From Proteles cristata cristata (Eukaryota > Chordata > Mammalia > Carnivora > Hyaenidae), in assembly GCA_017311185.1 (NCBI GenBank), contig JAESUZ010000480.1, positions 310,001-374,000 of the forward strand: 64,000 nucleotides of DNA, read 5' to 3'. The notes below the pieces were generated by a model. The model saw nothing but the letters and a program-made list of their open reading frames with translations. It made no database searches and was not told the DNA's origin. The translations under genes were made by a program, and so were the position numbers. Below are positions 1 to 12,415 of this stretch, piece by piece. Numbering within the stretch: the first letter of the stretch is position 1; every line of letters begins with the position of its first letter.

Positions 1-323
1 TAAAATTTGTTTTAAAGTCTTAGAAAAAATTCCAAAAGTCCAGTGTCATGTGGATGTTATGTGGATCTCACCCATGCTGTACTTCCCAGTCTCATTTCAT
101 GATACTTTTTTGCTTGTTTAACTTGCTCCAGTTACATTCACTCAACTGGATTCCTGTTGCATTAGGAATTAGGTGCATGCAGAGATAATCTGTCAATTAT
201 TTCCTTCAGCTTTACTACACATTTTGCTTTATTTCCCAGAAATTCTCTTCTACCTTCACTCAGATCTTCACAGGACCTACTCAGTCATCATTTCTGTATG
301 TTTGTATAAACACATTAATTTTT

Positions 324-534
324 TTTAAATGTTTTATTTATTTCTAGCAGAGAGAGAGAGACAGCGTGAGCAGGGGAGGGTCAGAGAGAGAGGGAGTCAC
401 AGACTGAAACAGGCTCCAGGCTCTGAGCTGGCAGTCAGCACAGAGCCCGACGCGGGGCTCAAACCCACGAACTGCAAGATCATGACCTAAGCGAAAGTCG
501 GACGCTTAACCAACTAAGCCACCCAGGCGCCCTT
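324..534 (-). mobile_element. CAN-SINE, felid young-type subfamily
   Basis: Complete antisense copy: A-tail complement, GA-rich tract, then the tRNA-like head ending in GCCACCCAGGCGCCC. It is flanked by a perfect 16-bp duplication, AAACACATTAATTTTT, at 308-323 and 535-550. It carries the young-type markers (GACTTTCGCTTAGG in the head, CTAGAAATAAATAAAACATT before the tail, read in sense). Confidence 0.96.
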
Positions 535-2260
535 AAACACATTAATTTTTAACACCTCATGCTATAACCTGTGACCAGTGGGGATTATGTTTATAACATT
601 CTTCTAGCTCTTTCTGGATAATTCTTAAATATACTTTATACTGTTCCTTAAAGGTTCCTAGAAGGATTATCCCTCAATTGCCTATTAGAATAACAAAATT
701 ATTTATCCTTGCATTGAATTACTCTCCTTCTTCTTGTGATTATCCAGCTACAAATCCTCCTAGTTCAACAAAGAAGAAATTGAGGAAAACCAGACCAAGG
801 ATTTAAATATAAATATTCTTGAACTAGAAAGGATATAGAACAAACAGCCTCTATGGGTTTCTTATGCCCAAGAAGAAAGACCATGTTTGAAGTAAAGAAA
901 ATTCTAGAGACCCAGATTGTGAGCTATTAGGTAAAAAAGCTTGATGATTTTGAATCTCTATATTCAAAGATCTTCAGTATCTTGTTTGGAAGAAGCCACT
1001 CCCTCCCCCTTTCTCATAGGGGCTCATATGGTTTGAGTGCCTTGTGAGATGCTTAGATTATTCAATATTTGATTGGATTTTATTTCATCTCCTGATGTCC
1101 TGATCTGTAAGTAGGGGTAGGTGAAACAGAGCAAAGACAAGATAATTAATTATCAAGTAATTTCTCAAGGTAGAAAAAGGCAAACACATTCAAGTAACTA
1201 AAACATCTGACGAATACATTGGAAAGTATTAAGGAACGCATACTGGAGTGTATCTGGGAGTTGAGATTTGGCCCAGAACTACAACATACATGGCTTCTTG
1301 ACATGAGGTCACTCTATTGTGACTCTGTGTTTAATGTTCTGGCAGGGACACCTGGAGATAATGCTTAGAATTGCATTTTAAACCTTGGAAATAATTGTCT
1401 GTGGTGAGTAAATAGAATATTTAGAACAGTGTGAAGAGAATTATGTAGGTGAGCAATACAGAAAGGATCCAATATGTAAGATCAGACAATCTACCCACTA
1501 AAATGTTTCACAGGAAATCTTTTTCATTAATAAGAAACTGCTAAAGGGAGACACTGACCTCTCTGGACAGCTCATCAATGTTTCCTTCTTTAGGCCAAGG
1601 TTGACATTAGGAGATACTGCCATGGGACAATGCTTCCTAGTACCATCTAGCATAGATTCTAAAATAGAGGAGGCCAGGAGGCCAATATTTGTCAGTAGAG
1701 ATTATCTCAAGGAATCTGTCCTCCTGAGCATCAAGATTAGAGAATTGACTGGTGGATTAAATTGTCTCTTCTGAGTTTCTTTGCAGAAAATTCTGAAATC
1801 CATTTTACATGGCTCATAAGAGGCTCCCTGGTAGGATTGAGCCCCATTTTTCCACAGCAGTGATCAGCTTGATAACACCCTGGAATTAGTTTTGTATACT
1901 TGCCAGTTTCACTCTTTCTAGACTCTTGATCAGTGCATCATTTCCAAATGAATGCAAGCCTTTGTCTTACATTGGGTTTCCTCAAAGCAAAATCTAAGAC
2001 GTTCTTATTTCTCAAACACACATGACAAACTCATTTCCACCTCAGTTAATGTACTATCTCTTCTCTCTGCCTATTATTCTGGTGCTAAGAAGGATACATT
2101 GCTTATTTAGATAAATTTCTGAATCAATCAAAGAAATATCTACTTTAGAGCAGCCTTCCTTGACATGGCCAGCACTTCCTATTCCTTCCTTAATCTAATA
2201 CTGCTTCATTTTACATGTTTAGTATCTTAGTCACTTTTTAATTTAATTTAATTTCTAATT

Positions 2261-2458
2261 TTTTAAACATTTTTTTTGAAAGAGAGAGCATGCACACACA
2301 GGGGGGAGTCAGAGAGAGAGGAAGACACAGAATCCAAGACAAGCTCCAGGCCCTGAGTTGTCAGCACAGAGCCTGACATAGGTCTTGAACCCACGAACAG
2401 TGAGATCATGACCTGAGCCAAAGTTGGATGTTTTACCAACTGAGACACCCATGCTCCC
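2261..2458 (-). mobile_element. CAN-SINE, diverged
   Basis: Antisense copy with a GA-rich tract at about 2280-2325 and a mutated head (CCAACTGAGACACCCATGCTCCCC). Substitutions throughout suggest an older insertion. An open frame of 61 codons across it is SINE-derived and not a gene. Flanking duplication not clear. Confidence 0.92.
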
Positions 2459-3264
2459 CTCAGTTACTTAATTTTAAATGTCATAATATTAGGATATTAC
2501 CTAGAAAATAAAATTTTAAAATACTCACAGAGCTTCCTAGTAGCAAATGATGAAAAGATGTGTTTTGACCAAGTATCCCATTTTACTGTAATAAAACAAA
2601 AATTGCTCCCTAAAACATTAGGGTAACACAAAAACTTGAATTGTCAAATTAGGCTTCCATGAATGATAATATTATGATTGAAAACAGTGGCAAATGTACT
2701 AATAATAAAAGGAAGAGATGAAAATTTCACTGAAGGAAATCTGAGACTTTCATATGCAGCTTCCCCTAAAGCTTATTTCTCTATGACATTAGGAAGCTTC
2801 CTGGTGTCAGATTTAATGTGGCATGAGTTTGGAATAACTTATGTGCACATATTGCTTCCCAGGGTAATCCATTTGATTACAGAATACCTTACATCATATT
2901 AAATAATCAGTATATGTGACTGGCTCTATTTTCTATCTAGGCAATAGTTCCAATTTCTGAAAATTTTAAAATTCCAAGTTTAATTACAGTAAGTAACCTA
3001 GAGATATCAGATCTATTCTGCTAAAAGCATGTTCTAGATTAGAACTCTCCTTCATGCTATAAATGTTGTTTGTGTGTCTTTGAGGAAGTATAGTTTTTAG
3101 CACAATAATTAGAAGATTTCTTTGGTGTTTCTTTGTTCCAGGCATCACTGGGGGTAAGAATAAAGGAGTTCCAGTCCCATTGTTAAGTTATTATGCCCCG
3201 GAAGTCCTAGTATTTTGAAGTATGAGATGGCGACAATAATACTAGTAAAATACAAGAGTTGGCA

Positions 3265-3457
3265 TTTTTTTTGTTGTTTTTGAGAGAGAGCGAGCGAACA
3301 GGGGAAGGTTCAGAGGGAGAGGGAGAAGAGAATTTTAAGCAGGATCCACACCCAGAGTAGAGTCTGACACAGGGCTTGATCTCACAAACCATGAGCTCAT
3401 ACCAAAATGAAGATTCCTAGATGCTCTACCAACCGAGTTGCCCAGGCACATACCCCT
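3265..3457 (-). mobile_element. CAN-SINE, diverged
   Basis: Antisense copy: T-run at 3265, GA tract 3280-3330, and a degraded head (ACCGAGTTGCCCAGGCACA). Several CpG sites are lost, so it is older than the copy at 324. The open frame crossing it on the minus strand is repeat sequence. Confidence 0.9.
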
Positions 3458-3918
3458 CCCCTCAAGCTTATTTCTATAGAACCACCAGAAAACTCAAAGA
3501 GAGAAGTTATTATTTTTTGTAGCCATAATTTCTCAGATGAACCCTTCGCAAAATCTTTGTGATACAAATGTTAATAAACCAGTCCTCAGTCAGCTGATAA
3601 CTAGAAACCATTTTCTGTGTTGCCATTGGTATAAGGAATGAGTCTAGTCACGGAATGCAGTGACTTCCAGGAATGCAGTCAGAGCCTCATTTCTGCTTCA
3701 TCACACTGTGTTTTGGGCTCTTATTTGTCCTTTAGATACAACAATACAAAATCTGTTGAATTTCATCATATTTTTCTTTAAAACATATAATTTTCCAGAA
3801 GTTTTGTGAAATGTCCATCTTTCCTGAAAGTTACTATTCCTTTTGTTTCTAACCGAACTTTAGACCTTTCACTATTCCCAAAATAAAGTTAGTTCTCATA
3901 TTGCTGTTTTTTTCTTGT

Positions 3919-3938
3919 AAAACAACAACAACAACAAA
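3919..3938. repeat. (CAA)n simple repeat
   Basis: About five uninterrupted CAA units directly before the SINE that starts at 3951. Confidence 0.85.
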
Positions 3939-3950
3939 CTATAAATTGCA

Positions 3951-4069
3951 GGGGTGCCTGGCTGGCTCAGTCAATGGAACATGTGATTCTTGATCTCGGG
4001 GTAGTAAATTCAAGCCCCATGTTGGATGTAGAGATTACTTAAACACTAAAATCTTTAAAAAGAAACAAC
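3951..4069 (+). mobile_element. Short, old-type CAN-SINE
   Basis: Head GGGGTGCCTGGCTGGCTCAG is followed by TTCTTGATCTCGGGG, a GTAGAGATTACTTAAA-like body and an AAAATCTTTAAA tail, with no TC tract. This is the short CAN-SINE form also known from dogs, and older than the felid forms. Imperfect 14-bp duplication AACTATAAATTGCA / AACTATATGTTGCA at 3937-3950 and 4070-4083. Confidence 0.88.
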
Positions 4070-4083
4070 AACTATATGTTGCA

Positions 4084-5526
4084 AGCAGAGGTGGTAAATA
4101 TAAAACATTTATAGAGAGTAAAAGGTATCAGTAACAGAGAGGTAAAGATGAAGGACTAAAATAATGATTGTTACTATAACTGTCAAATTTTTCTTATAAT
4201 CCTTCAAATAAGAAACTAATAGATTTTTATTAATTTTTCCACAAAATATGCTTTCCTATAGGTGTATGGGTATAACCTCAATTATAATTGAATTTTTTGT
4301 ATTGTTTTTGTGGATTTTCCTTCTATTCAAAAGTAGGGGATATTTGAAATATCTTTACTCTTAAAGTCTTCTTTTTTGTCCTCATGTACTTCGAATAATA
4401 CATTTAAAAAAAACAAAGAATACAAAAAAATACAAAACAAAGTAGCTGAAAAGTTACTAGATGTGACTGACAGACTAAAATTGAAGTCAGTTTTTATGTT
4501 TCATTATTTCTTTAATATTCTTAGGTCATCTTTGCCAATGTAGTTTTCTTTATTTTATTTATTTATTTACATAAATAATATTTTAATATTTTAATAAATA
4601 TTTTATTTATTTTTCCTGGTAGATGAGTCTTGTATCAGTCCTATATAAAAATACATTCACAATCATAGCCTAGGATGCAATGATTTTCAGAAATCTAAAG
4701 CTTCTTACCCCTTTTAGGAGTACAGATGTATGCAAATTCATGTTTTACAAGAAACACCCTAAAGTAAGTATTATGGTTCAATTAGTTTATTTTGGCCGTA
4801 ATCCCAGGAAGCACTGAATGAGGGAGGAATGGACAGGAAAGGAAGGGAAACCTGTAAAATTTTAATGAATATGTTCCCACCGTGGGCAGAGGAGGCCTCG
4901 GGATATTTACCCTCTACCTCATCTCTCTCATTTTTGAAGGTGACTGCACAGGGTATGAACATTTCCCCCTTGAAATTTCAGTCTGCCTCTCAGGGAACAG
5001 AAGCACCTTCAGAAAAAGAAGCCAAGCAGTTGGTTGAAACCCTAGTGGCTGAAACTGCAGGTGAACTCTAAGGCGACCTAATGAGATGTGGATGAGCCAT
5101 CTACAGAACTTGACACTAGAGTGGAAAATTATAAACCTGAATAGTTCCCCAAACGACCACTCCCACTGTAACTGTCTTGCAAGATCTTTTTTCCTTTTTT
5201 AACATAAGGTCCCTGGTGGGCATTTATAAACTACATAGTATAAGCAAACTGCTTATTTCCAGATGACCTGGACAAAGGTCTAATTAAATGAGGTAACCAT
5301 GAAGAATTCTATGGTAAAAGATTACAGGTTTTCTTTGCTAGAATTTCTTACATTGGTGACATCCATATTTGTATTATATTTCTACTCTTCCATCCATACT
5401 TCCATCTACAACATATATTTGTCTCGGCTTATTCATATGAATCAAGTCAGGCAAAAGGAATGTGCTAATGGAATTTCTTCCTCAGCATTTTTATGTACAC
5501 GCATAAGATTTTTGCTCTTATAGTTT
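4084..5526. other. Non-repeat AT-rich stretch, no gene seen
   Basis: A+T-rich with homopolymer runs near 4400 and 4550-4610. About 4790-5075 is less AT-rich and open on both strands (80 codons on +, 63 on -). I do not recognise either product and see no splice-site or codon evidence, so neither is called a gene. Confidence 0.5.
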
Positions 5527-5538
5527 GAACTAGGTTGC

Positions 5539-5651
5539 TTAATTTTTTTTTTTTAATTTTTGAGTAATCTCTACACTCAAAATTGGGCTCGAACTCACAG
5601 TCACAAAATCAAGAGTCTCATGCTTTACAGACTGAGCCAGCCATGTGCCCC
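5539..5651 (-). mobile_element. Short, old-type CAN-SINE
   Basis: Antisense of the same short form as at 3951: AGTAATCTCTACACTCAA ... GGGCTCGAACTC ... GACTGAGCCAGCCATGTGCCCC. Degenerate flanking repeat GAACTAGGTTG (5527) / CAACTAGCTGT (5651). Confidence 0.87.
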
Positions 5652-6084
5652 AACTAGCTGTTATTTTTAAAGCTAAGATAAACGTGCTACGTTGTGAAGT
5701 TTCCTCATACATTTATATGATTGATCTGTTTGTCTTTATCACCCAACACTCCGAAACAGCAAACAACTCCTAGGTTGAAGTATTAGGGTGACATTCAAGT
5801 TCTTTTTCTAGGAGAATCTGTGGGAATTACTAGTGGTCAATCAGTACTGATAACTTTTTCACTCTCATGCTTGAGTTTTCAGGTGTGACCTAACAGTAAT
5901 TCTACTTTCTTCTGTTGTGACATTGACAGAGATGATCCTAGGTATTATCAGTTGTTATGATATTTAAAAATTTTGTTCTACTTTGGCCAGGGGTTAGAGT
6001 TAAGAACAAGTATTCATTAAATTTAATAGTTTGTGTATTTTTAATAGATTTTATTATTCATTTATATTTTTAAGTAGATTTTTT

Positions 6085-6295
6085 TTTAATGTTTTATTTA
6101 TTTCTAGGAGAGAGAGAGAGAAAGCGTGAACAGGGGAGGGTCAGAAAGAGAGGGAGTAACAGACTCTGAAACAGGCTCCAGGCTCTGAGCTGGCTGTCAG
6201 CACAGAGCCCTACGTGGGGCTCGAACCCACGAACCACGAGATCATGACCTAAGCGAAAGTCGGACGCTTAACCGACTAAGCCACCCAGGCGCCCC
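6085..6295 (-). mobile_element. CAN-SINE, felid young-type subfamily
   Basis: Full antisense copy with a perfect 14-bp target duplication TAAGTAGATTTTTT at 6071-6084 and 6297-6310. Its head is nearly unmutated (ACTAAGCCACCCAGGCGCCCC) and it carries the young-type markers. It is among the least diverged copies here. Confidence 0.96.
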
Positions 6296-6680
6296 ATAAG
6301 TAGATTTTTTAGAACAGTTATAAATTTATTGAAGTTGAGAAGAAAATAGTTTCCCTATGTCTCACATTTAGTTTTCTGTACTAATTCCTTATATCAGCAT
6401 GGTACATTTGTTGCAATTAATGAATTAATATACATGCATTATTTTATTCAGCCTTCCTTAGTTTCTATGAAATACCCTTTGTTCCAGGAATCTCTCTAGA
6501 CTGCTACATTACATTTAGATGTCACATTTGTTACTTTTTAACAATCTCAAGCAAACATTAATACACTTCCACTAAAGAACTAAGATGCTGTTTTATAATA
6601 GATAAATATTTAGTACTTTTTAACATTTTTTCTCATTTTCCAGTAAATTGTTTGGACCCTTAGAAAGGATAATGGGGGCG

Positions 6681-6897
6681 GGGGGATGCCCTAGGTGGCT
6701 CAGTCCGTTAAGCTTCCGACTTCAATGCAGGTCATGATCTCGCAGTTCATGAGGTCAAGCCCCTTGTCAGGCTTTGGGCTGACAAATCAGAGCCTGGAGC
6801 CTGCTTTGGGTTCTGTGTCCCCCTCTCTTTCTGCCCGCCCCCTTTCTCAATAGATAAACATTAAAAAAATATTAAAAAAAGAAAGAAAGAAAGAAAG
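6681..6897 (+). mobile_element. CAN-SINE with (GAAA)n tail
   Basis: Sense copy: GATGCCCTAGGTGGCTCAG head, TC-rich body at 6820-6845, A-rich tail grown into GAAA units at 6878-6897. GAAAGGA at 6663 and about 6893 may be the target duplication. Confidence 0.92.
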
Positions 6898-7689
6898 GAG
6901 AGTGGGGAAGCTGGCTTATAACTGACAGAGCCAACGACATTTACCCAGACTGCACCTGGAGGCTGGACGGCATCCCTGGATAAAACAAACTGCCCTTCTA
7001 TCCTCTCCACTCCCGCCCAGGATAGCTTCCTGTGCAGCCACCAAGTGGCTTTTCATTCATTTACTTACCCATCTGTTTAAATAACCCAAGGGTTAATAAT
7101 GCTATATTGTCTAGTTACAGCACTGGAAATGACACAGATGTTGATGCTGCCTGTATTCTGTACAGGTGCCTCCTAACTGAGAAGCTAGGGATATCTGCGA
7201 CTGCTTTTGTGTCCCTAAAAATAGAGCCATATATGCACCTGGGTGAAAATATTTTTTGTTCATTTCAACACAGTTTGTATTCAAGTGTTAAAATGTCATT
7301 GATGGAAAAGAAACCCTTACAAAGTAGTTCCAAACTTATAGAAAAGCATTACAATTTTTTAAAAAATAGCCTAATTTCTTTTTTTGGCTGGGGCTGAACC
7401 AGAGCTTGATGACAGAGTGTGAGTGTAGTAAGATGGAGGAACATATTGAGAGACTCCAAAAGGAATCCATTCTAATGGATTAATGTTTTAGAAAAATATA
7501 ACAGTATCTTCTTGTATAAGAGTTTTATTTGAGACTAACTCAATTGGAGGGTAAAAAAATAGATCTTGGGGAAATACTCAGAAATCACCAGGTAGGAAGT
7601 TTGATTTTATATTTTGAACAAGTACTGATGTTGAGAATAGACCTAGAACAAGGCAAATGTAGAAGCAGAGAGAGAATACAGCAGAGACT
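6898..7689. other. Non-repeat stretch with an unexplained open frame
   Basis: A + strand frame of 121 codons runs 7032-7397. I do not recognise its product. It has no convincing initiation context, domain or membrane pattern, and ends in AT-rich sequence, so I treat it as chance or an unrecognised repeat. Confidence 0.45.
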
Positions 7690-8030
7690 GGTGGGTGTTC
7701 AGCAAACCTGTTTCTTCTTCACAAAACAAAGAAAGACCCCATTTTCCAAGCTGTCTTGTAGTCAGATGTGACAATGGGGCTTACTTCCGTTCAATGTATG
7801 TGTATGGACATCTTGTGTACCACTTCCATACCTGGACCAAGTATTCTCCCCCACCCAGTTCTTTCTCCCCAGCACCTTGCTGTGTGTTGATACACATGAA
7901 AATCCTAGAGTCCTCGTGTTGAAGATGGCCGACTCTATCTTACTGAGTGCCTGAATAATTCATGAAACTGAGGAACTTCATTCCTCTCTGTTTTGAATTG
8001 ATACTAACAAGAAATCTCTATTTAGTTGAC
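7690..8030 (+). mobile_element. Probable ancient LTR-like interspersed repeat
   Basis: The run from CTTGTAGTCAGATGTGACA (about 7754) through GAAGATGGCCGACTCTATC (7921) to AAGAAATCTCTATTTAG resembles a common, highly diverged mammalian LTR-like repeat with a late polyadenylation region. I recall the pattern but not the family name. Confidence 0.4.
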
Positions 8031-8069
8031 TTGCATGGTTTCCTTCAACTCTTAAAACTGCTATAATCC

Positions 8070-8309
8070 GGGGCGCCCGGGTGGCTTAGTCGGTTAAGCG
8101 TCCGACTTTCGCTTGGGTCATGATCTCGCGGTTCGTGGGTTTGAGCCCCGCGTCGGGCTCTGTGCTGACTGCCAGCTCAGAGCCTGGAGCCTGTTTCAGA
8201 GTCTGTGACTCCCTCTCTCTCTGACCCTCCCCTGCTCACGCTGTCTCTCTCTCTCCTAGAAATAAATAAAAACATTAAAAAAAAATTAAAACAAAAAAAC
8301 AAAAAAACC
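8070..8309 (+). mobile_element. CAN-SINE, felid young-type subfamily
   Basis: Complete sense copy beginning GGGGCGCCCGGGTGGCTTAG, with an intact CpG-rich head (GAGCCCCGCGTCGGGCTCTG) and an A-rich tail of about 45 bp. Perfect 12-bp duplication CTGCTATAATCC at 8058-8069 and 8310-8321. Confidence 0.97.
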
Positions 8310-8321
8310 CTGCTATAATCC

Positions 8322-9796
8322 CCTCACCTAATGCAAAAACTGATACAATGAAGTAGACGGTTGAGGTAAATAAAACCTGAACTGTAGGGCATTGATCTGG
8401 AGGTCAGGTAGTGGTCAGTGAAAAAGATGGTAGGAGATATTGGGAAGATGAAGAATCTAATGGGACACAATTCTTGTATTTCTCAATGCTTCTGCATTAC
8501 CTCGGCCTTCTGAGTAATGGAAGTAGACAAACTAAAATAAATACAGAGCATATCTCTGCCTTTCGTACCCCACTCTCCTCCTCTTCCCCTGGAGATATTT
8601 GTCGCATTCCAGAGTAATAAACCCAGAGATGTCTTTTATTCTTTCTCCTAGAGATGTTTTCTTGCTTGTTAGAGCAAAAGGTAAAAAAACCTTTATTTCC
8701 AGAGGGAAAAGACAGACGATTACTCTGGCAGCTCTACCTAAGACGTGAGTCTCGTAATTCTGAGGTTCTTCTCCTATTATGCCGCATGACCACCTATGCA
8801 GATAAGCATCTGACTCCCATCACTTCACCCTGTGGAGAAACGTGTGTGGGAACCCAACACATGATGCTTTGGAAATGATCTCTTTTTTCTGGTTCAGAGA
8901 TTGGCATTTTCTTTCAGAATATGAATATATAAATCTTAATAGATGCATGCTTTGTAGTAGCAAAATATTAGGTAAAATTACCTCCTTTGGAAAAAAAATA
9001 TCCCCTTTGATATTTAACCAAGATTTTTCTGAGTTTGTAAATTTGAGAATGGGGTTGGAACACAGGTTGTTAGAAATATAGATGATTACTGACTGCTTTT
9101 AACTAAAGTAGAAAGACGTGAGCCCAGACCATAATTGGTTCATTTACAAACTGATAGGACAGAAAATAGAGCATGTCAAGACATTTGAAGCCTCAAAAAT
9201 ATTGTTTTCAGAACCTACATAGGTAAAATATTGGCTTCATGCAATGACAATAAAATGACAAAGAAACTCGAGAAACTTGATGAGAAAGATTGTTTCAGAC
9301 TTCCAAGTTGTAGAAATGATGTGTTACTTTTTCTCATATTCTTATAGTTGTATTGATGAGTAATTGACAAGACATCACTATATGTTTAAGGTGACTTATA
9401 CAGCATGCTGGTGTGAGCTGGATATATTTTGAAATGGTTGTTACAACACGTTCAGCTAACATCTATTTTCTGATATAGACACAAGGAAAGTAAAGTGTAA
9501 AGGGGAAATGATTTGATGAGAATTCAGGATTTAGCAACTTTTCTCCGTGTCACACAGTAGTTTTAGCTATAGTTCTCAGGCTGTATATTTCATCCCTAGT
9601 ACAAACTTATCACTGGAAGTTTGTACCTTTGGACCACCAGTGGCATTTTGAATTGCCATTTTAAAAGCTTTCAGATGGTACGGTCCCGTTTATATTCAGC
9701 CCTGCCACAAAAGATAAGTTTAAGATTGTAGTCTTCCTATTCCAGCCATGTGGCTTGAAGATTGCCGCCATTAGTTCAAGGGGGCTGGGTGGCGTG
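8322..9796. other. Non-repeat AT-rich stretch, nothing recognised
   Basis: Three overlapping short + frames of under 80 codons (8411-9081) have no recognisable product. No repeat family identified. Confidence 0.5.
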
Positions 9797-10158
9797 TTTT
9801 AGTCCATCAGGCTGCTGTAACAGAATGTCACAGGGTGGTTGGCTTATAAAACAATTTAATCTCATAGTTCTGTAGGTTAGGGAATCCAAGATAAAGGCAC
9901 ATCCAGATTCAGTATATTGTGATGACCTGCTTCCTAGTTCTTTGCTGCTTTTTCTCTGTGTTCCCTCAGGATGAGTGACCTCTTTCTCTCTCTCATCCTT
10001 TTCCTGATCCTATTCATAAGGGCACTGATCCTAATCATGAGTGCTTTACCCTAATCACCTCTCAAAGGTCATATCCTCAAACACCATTACACCAGGAAAT
10101 AGGTGTCAACATACATATTTAGGGGATGGGGGTGGAATGCAGTCTATAGCAGGGGAAT
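9797..10158 (-). mobile_element. MLT1-type MaLR LTR
   Basis: Antisense signature in order: TTTTAGTCCATCAGGCTGCT, GGGTGGTTGGCTTATAAAAC, CTCATAGTTCTGTAGGTTAG, a GGGCACTGATCCTAATCATGA segment, and the GGGGATGGGGGTGGAATGCAG end. This is an old solitary LTR of the MaLR (ERVL-related) group, with no internal region beside it. Confidence 0.85.
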
Positions 10159-10703
10159 CAAAGGAACAAAAATAAGTTGTGACCTATGACTAGGAAATGG
10201 CTGTGGTTATAGGTTCATGGAAGTAACTGCAATTCAACTGACTAGGAGTCATGTTTTATGGGAAACATGCTGTCAAAACTCAAAAGGCAGGATTTAAAGA
10301 AGCTTTAACTGTCTCAGGTTTAGAATATCACTTTAATCTCCAAGCATATAAGGATAAAACATATGTTGTATTTCTTAGAAGACAATTACATGTCCAGATT
10401 TTTAAAAGGTATTTATTAGATTTATTATTAATTATACAAACTATAGTTGTTTTGCATTGATCCTATCTATTTTTCAATTTGATACCAACCTTCTCTTGAT
10501 TTTATTTAATTCTATAGCACTTTTAACTACTTACACTGCTTCTGTTCTTGCTTTATATTCTTGAATTTTAAGATACTCAGTGGTGTTTAACATAATGACT
10601 TTTAGATGTTTCTGAAGATTTGTTTCCTTTAACACAGTGGTTGATATTATTTTACATGTATTAACCACATTTGTTGTTCTTGGCTTAAAACTTTTAGTTT
10701 TCT

Positions 10704-10896
10704 GAGGTGTCTGGGTAGCTCAATAGATTAAGCATAGGACTCTTGATCTTGGCTCAGGTCATGATCGCAGTTTGTTAGAGCCCTATATTGGGCTCTGCAC
10801 TGACAGTGGAGAGCCTGCTTGGAATTCTCTCTCCTGCTCTTTCTACCCCTCCTCCACTCTCTCACTCTCAAAATAAATAAATAAACTTTAAAAAAT
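10704..10896 (+). mobile_element. CAN-SINE, diverged
   Basis: Sense copy: GAGGTGTCTGGGTAGCTCAA head, CTCTTGATCTTGGCTCAGG, TC-rich body, and AATAAATAAATAAAC tail. CTCTTGAT after the head marks an older CAN-SINE form than the CTTTCGCTT copies. Confidence 0.9.
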
Positions 10897-12349
10897 TCTA
10901 ATCTTACTGTAATCTGATAATTCAACTCCCATATGGTTCATCTTGATCTTTCATATCATAAAATCTTCCACATGACTATTTTAGGTTTTTATTGACTATG
11001 AGACTGCATATTGTCTTAACAGGAAATTTTACTGATAGACTTAAATCAACCTTATTGATTATATCATTCAGTTCTTGTATATAATTATTGATTACTTAAT
11101 TTAAATTATGTGATGAAGATCAAATGGTAACGTATCTGCCAATTCTTCCTTGCTTATTTTGGGATTTGCTTACTTAGCTGCTACAATGTTTACAAAATAA
11201 ATAGCTAGGACTAGAAATAGTCTGGGTCTACAGAGCCTGGTTTTCACCCTCGGATGGTGCTTGTCTTGTTACTGGTGAGTCCATTTTAATTAGTTTTGTC
11301 ACTTAAGTATTTGCAAGGCATATATTTATAAACATTTAGTTTTAAAATTCATGTATTTTTTATGAGTGCCTTATATGTAAAAAAATATATATACACAGGC
11401 AGTTTTCACTTTTCATAGAAACTTGTTAACTGGATCTTGGGTGTATCTGGTGGGTACAGCTCCGATATGTCCAAGTTCCCATCACTGTATTTCTGTGAAA
11501 ACAAGGTAGAGCCTCTAGTTGAATTTTGCATTTCCTGTCAAACACTGAACACATAAAACTTTCATTAGGGAAAACAGTTGAATATATATTTTTTATATTT
11601 TTAAATATTTGAAATCATTCCTCTTATCTGTATTCACTGATTTATACTTTCTTTTTTCCTATTAATTTCAGGTATGGTTAAATGAATGAAACTATCTGTA
11701 ACTTATAAAATTAATAGGTTTTTCATTGGTTTGAAAGGTACTTGTGACATTTCTAGAGGTTCTGATTACATTAACTGTCACTTTTGGGGTTGCATAGATC
11801 TATATGTCACCCAAAGTAATGTAAACAATTTTACTTCCCTCAAATTATGTGAAAGATTCTTATTGCATTTTGCCTCACACTATTTACCTTTCCTTCTAAA
11901 AGTCTGTTGATGGCCTGATCTGGGATGATTAACTTCAGTTAGCTTTTCTAATACTCCCTGGAGACTAAAGGTGCGGTATTTAGATACTGAGCAATTATAT
12001 GCTTATTTACAAATGCGAAGATGATTATTTGACACATTAACCTGAGTGTAAACAAGTAACAAATAAACATTCAGACTTTATTAGCTGCCAAATCATGCTG
12101 AAGCAAAGGTCTGTGAAAAATTTAACTCTGACTGCTTATTATATAAGAGAAATTGATGAAATAAGTATTTACCTGTTTGGAATGCAAATATCTGACCTAT
12201 AAACTCTGACAGTTTATAAAATATATTGTAAAGAATCACATGAATAATACATGATTATTATCAGAATGTTCCTTTATTCATTTTGATCCTACATCATACA
12301 CATCTACTTTTTAAAAATATTCTTCCTCTTTTAAAAAATATATAATCAA
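10897..12349. other. AT-rich stretch, nothing recognised
   Basis: No repeat family or gene identified. One + frame of 74 codons (11686-11910) has no supporting features. Confidence 0.5.
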
Positions 12350-12415
12350 GATTAATTTTTTTCCTCTTAATTGAAATATAGCTGACATATTGGTTTCAGG
12401 TATAATCTAGGATAT
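12350..12415 (-). mobile_element. LINE-1 3'-end fragment
   Basis: TTAATTGAAATATAGCTGAC followed by TGGTTTCAGGTATAATC resembles the complement of an old LINE-1 3' end found across carnivores and ungulates. Short and diverged. Confidence 0.5.

Noticed and set aside
4829..5071. 80-codon + frame starting at an ATG
   Set aside because: Non-repetitive and faintly protein-like, but I recognise no family, the opposite strand is open too, and nothing shows splicing or expression; left as part of an unassigned stretch.
8070..8145. tRNA-like heads of the CAN-SINEs (here and in all other copies)
   Set aside because: They derive from a tRNA gene and keep polymerase III box-like sequence, but lack a proper cloverleaf and sit within full SINEs, so they are not tRNA genes.
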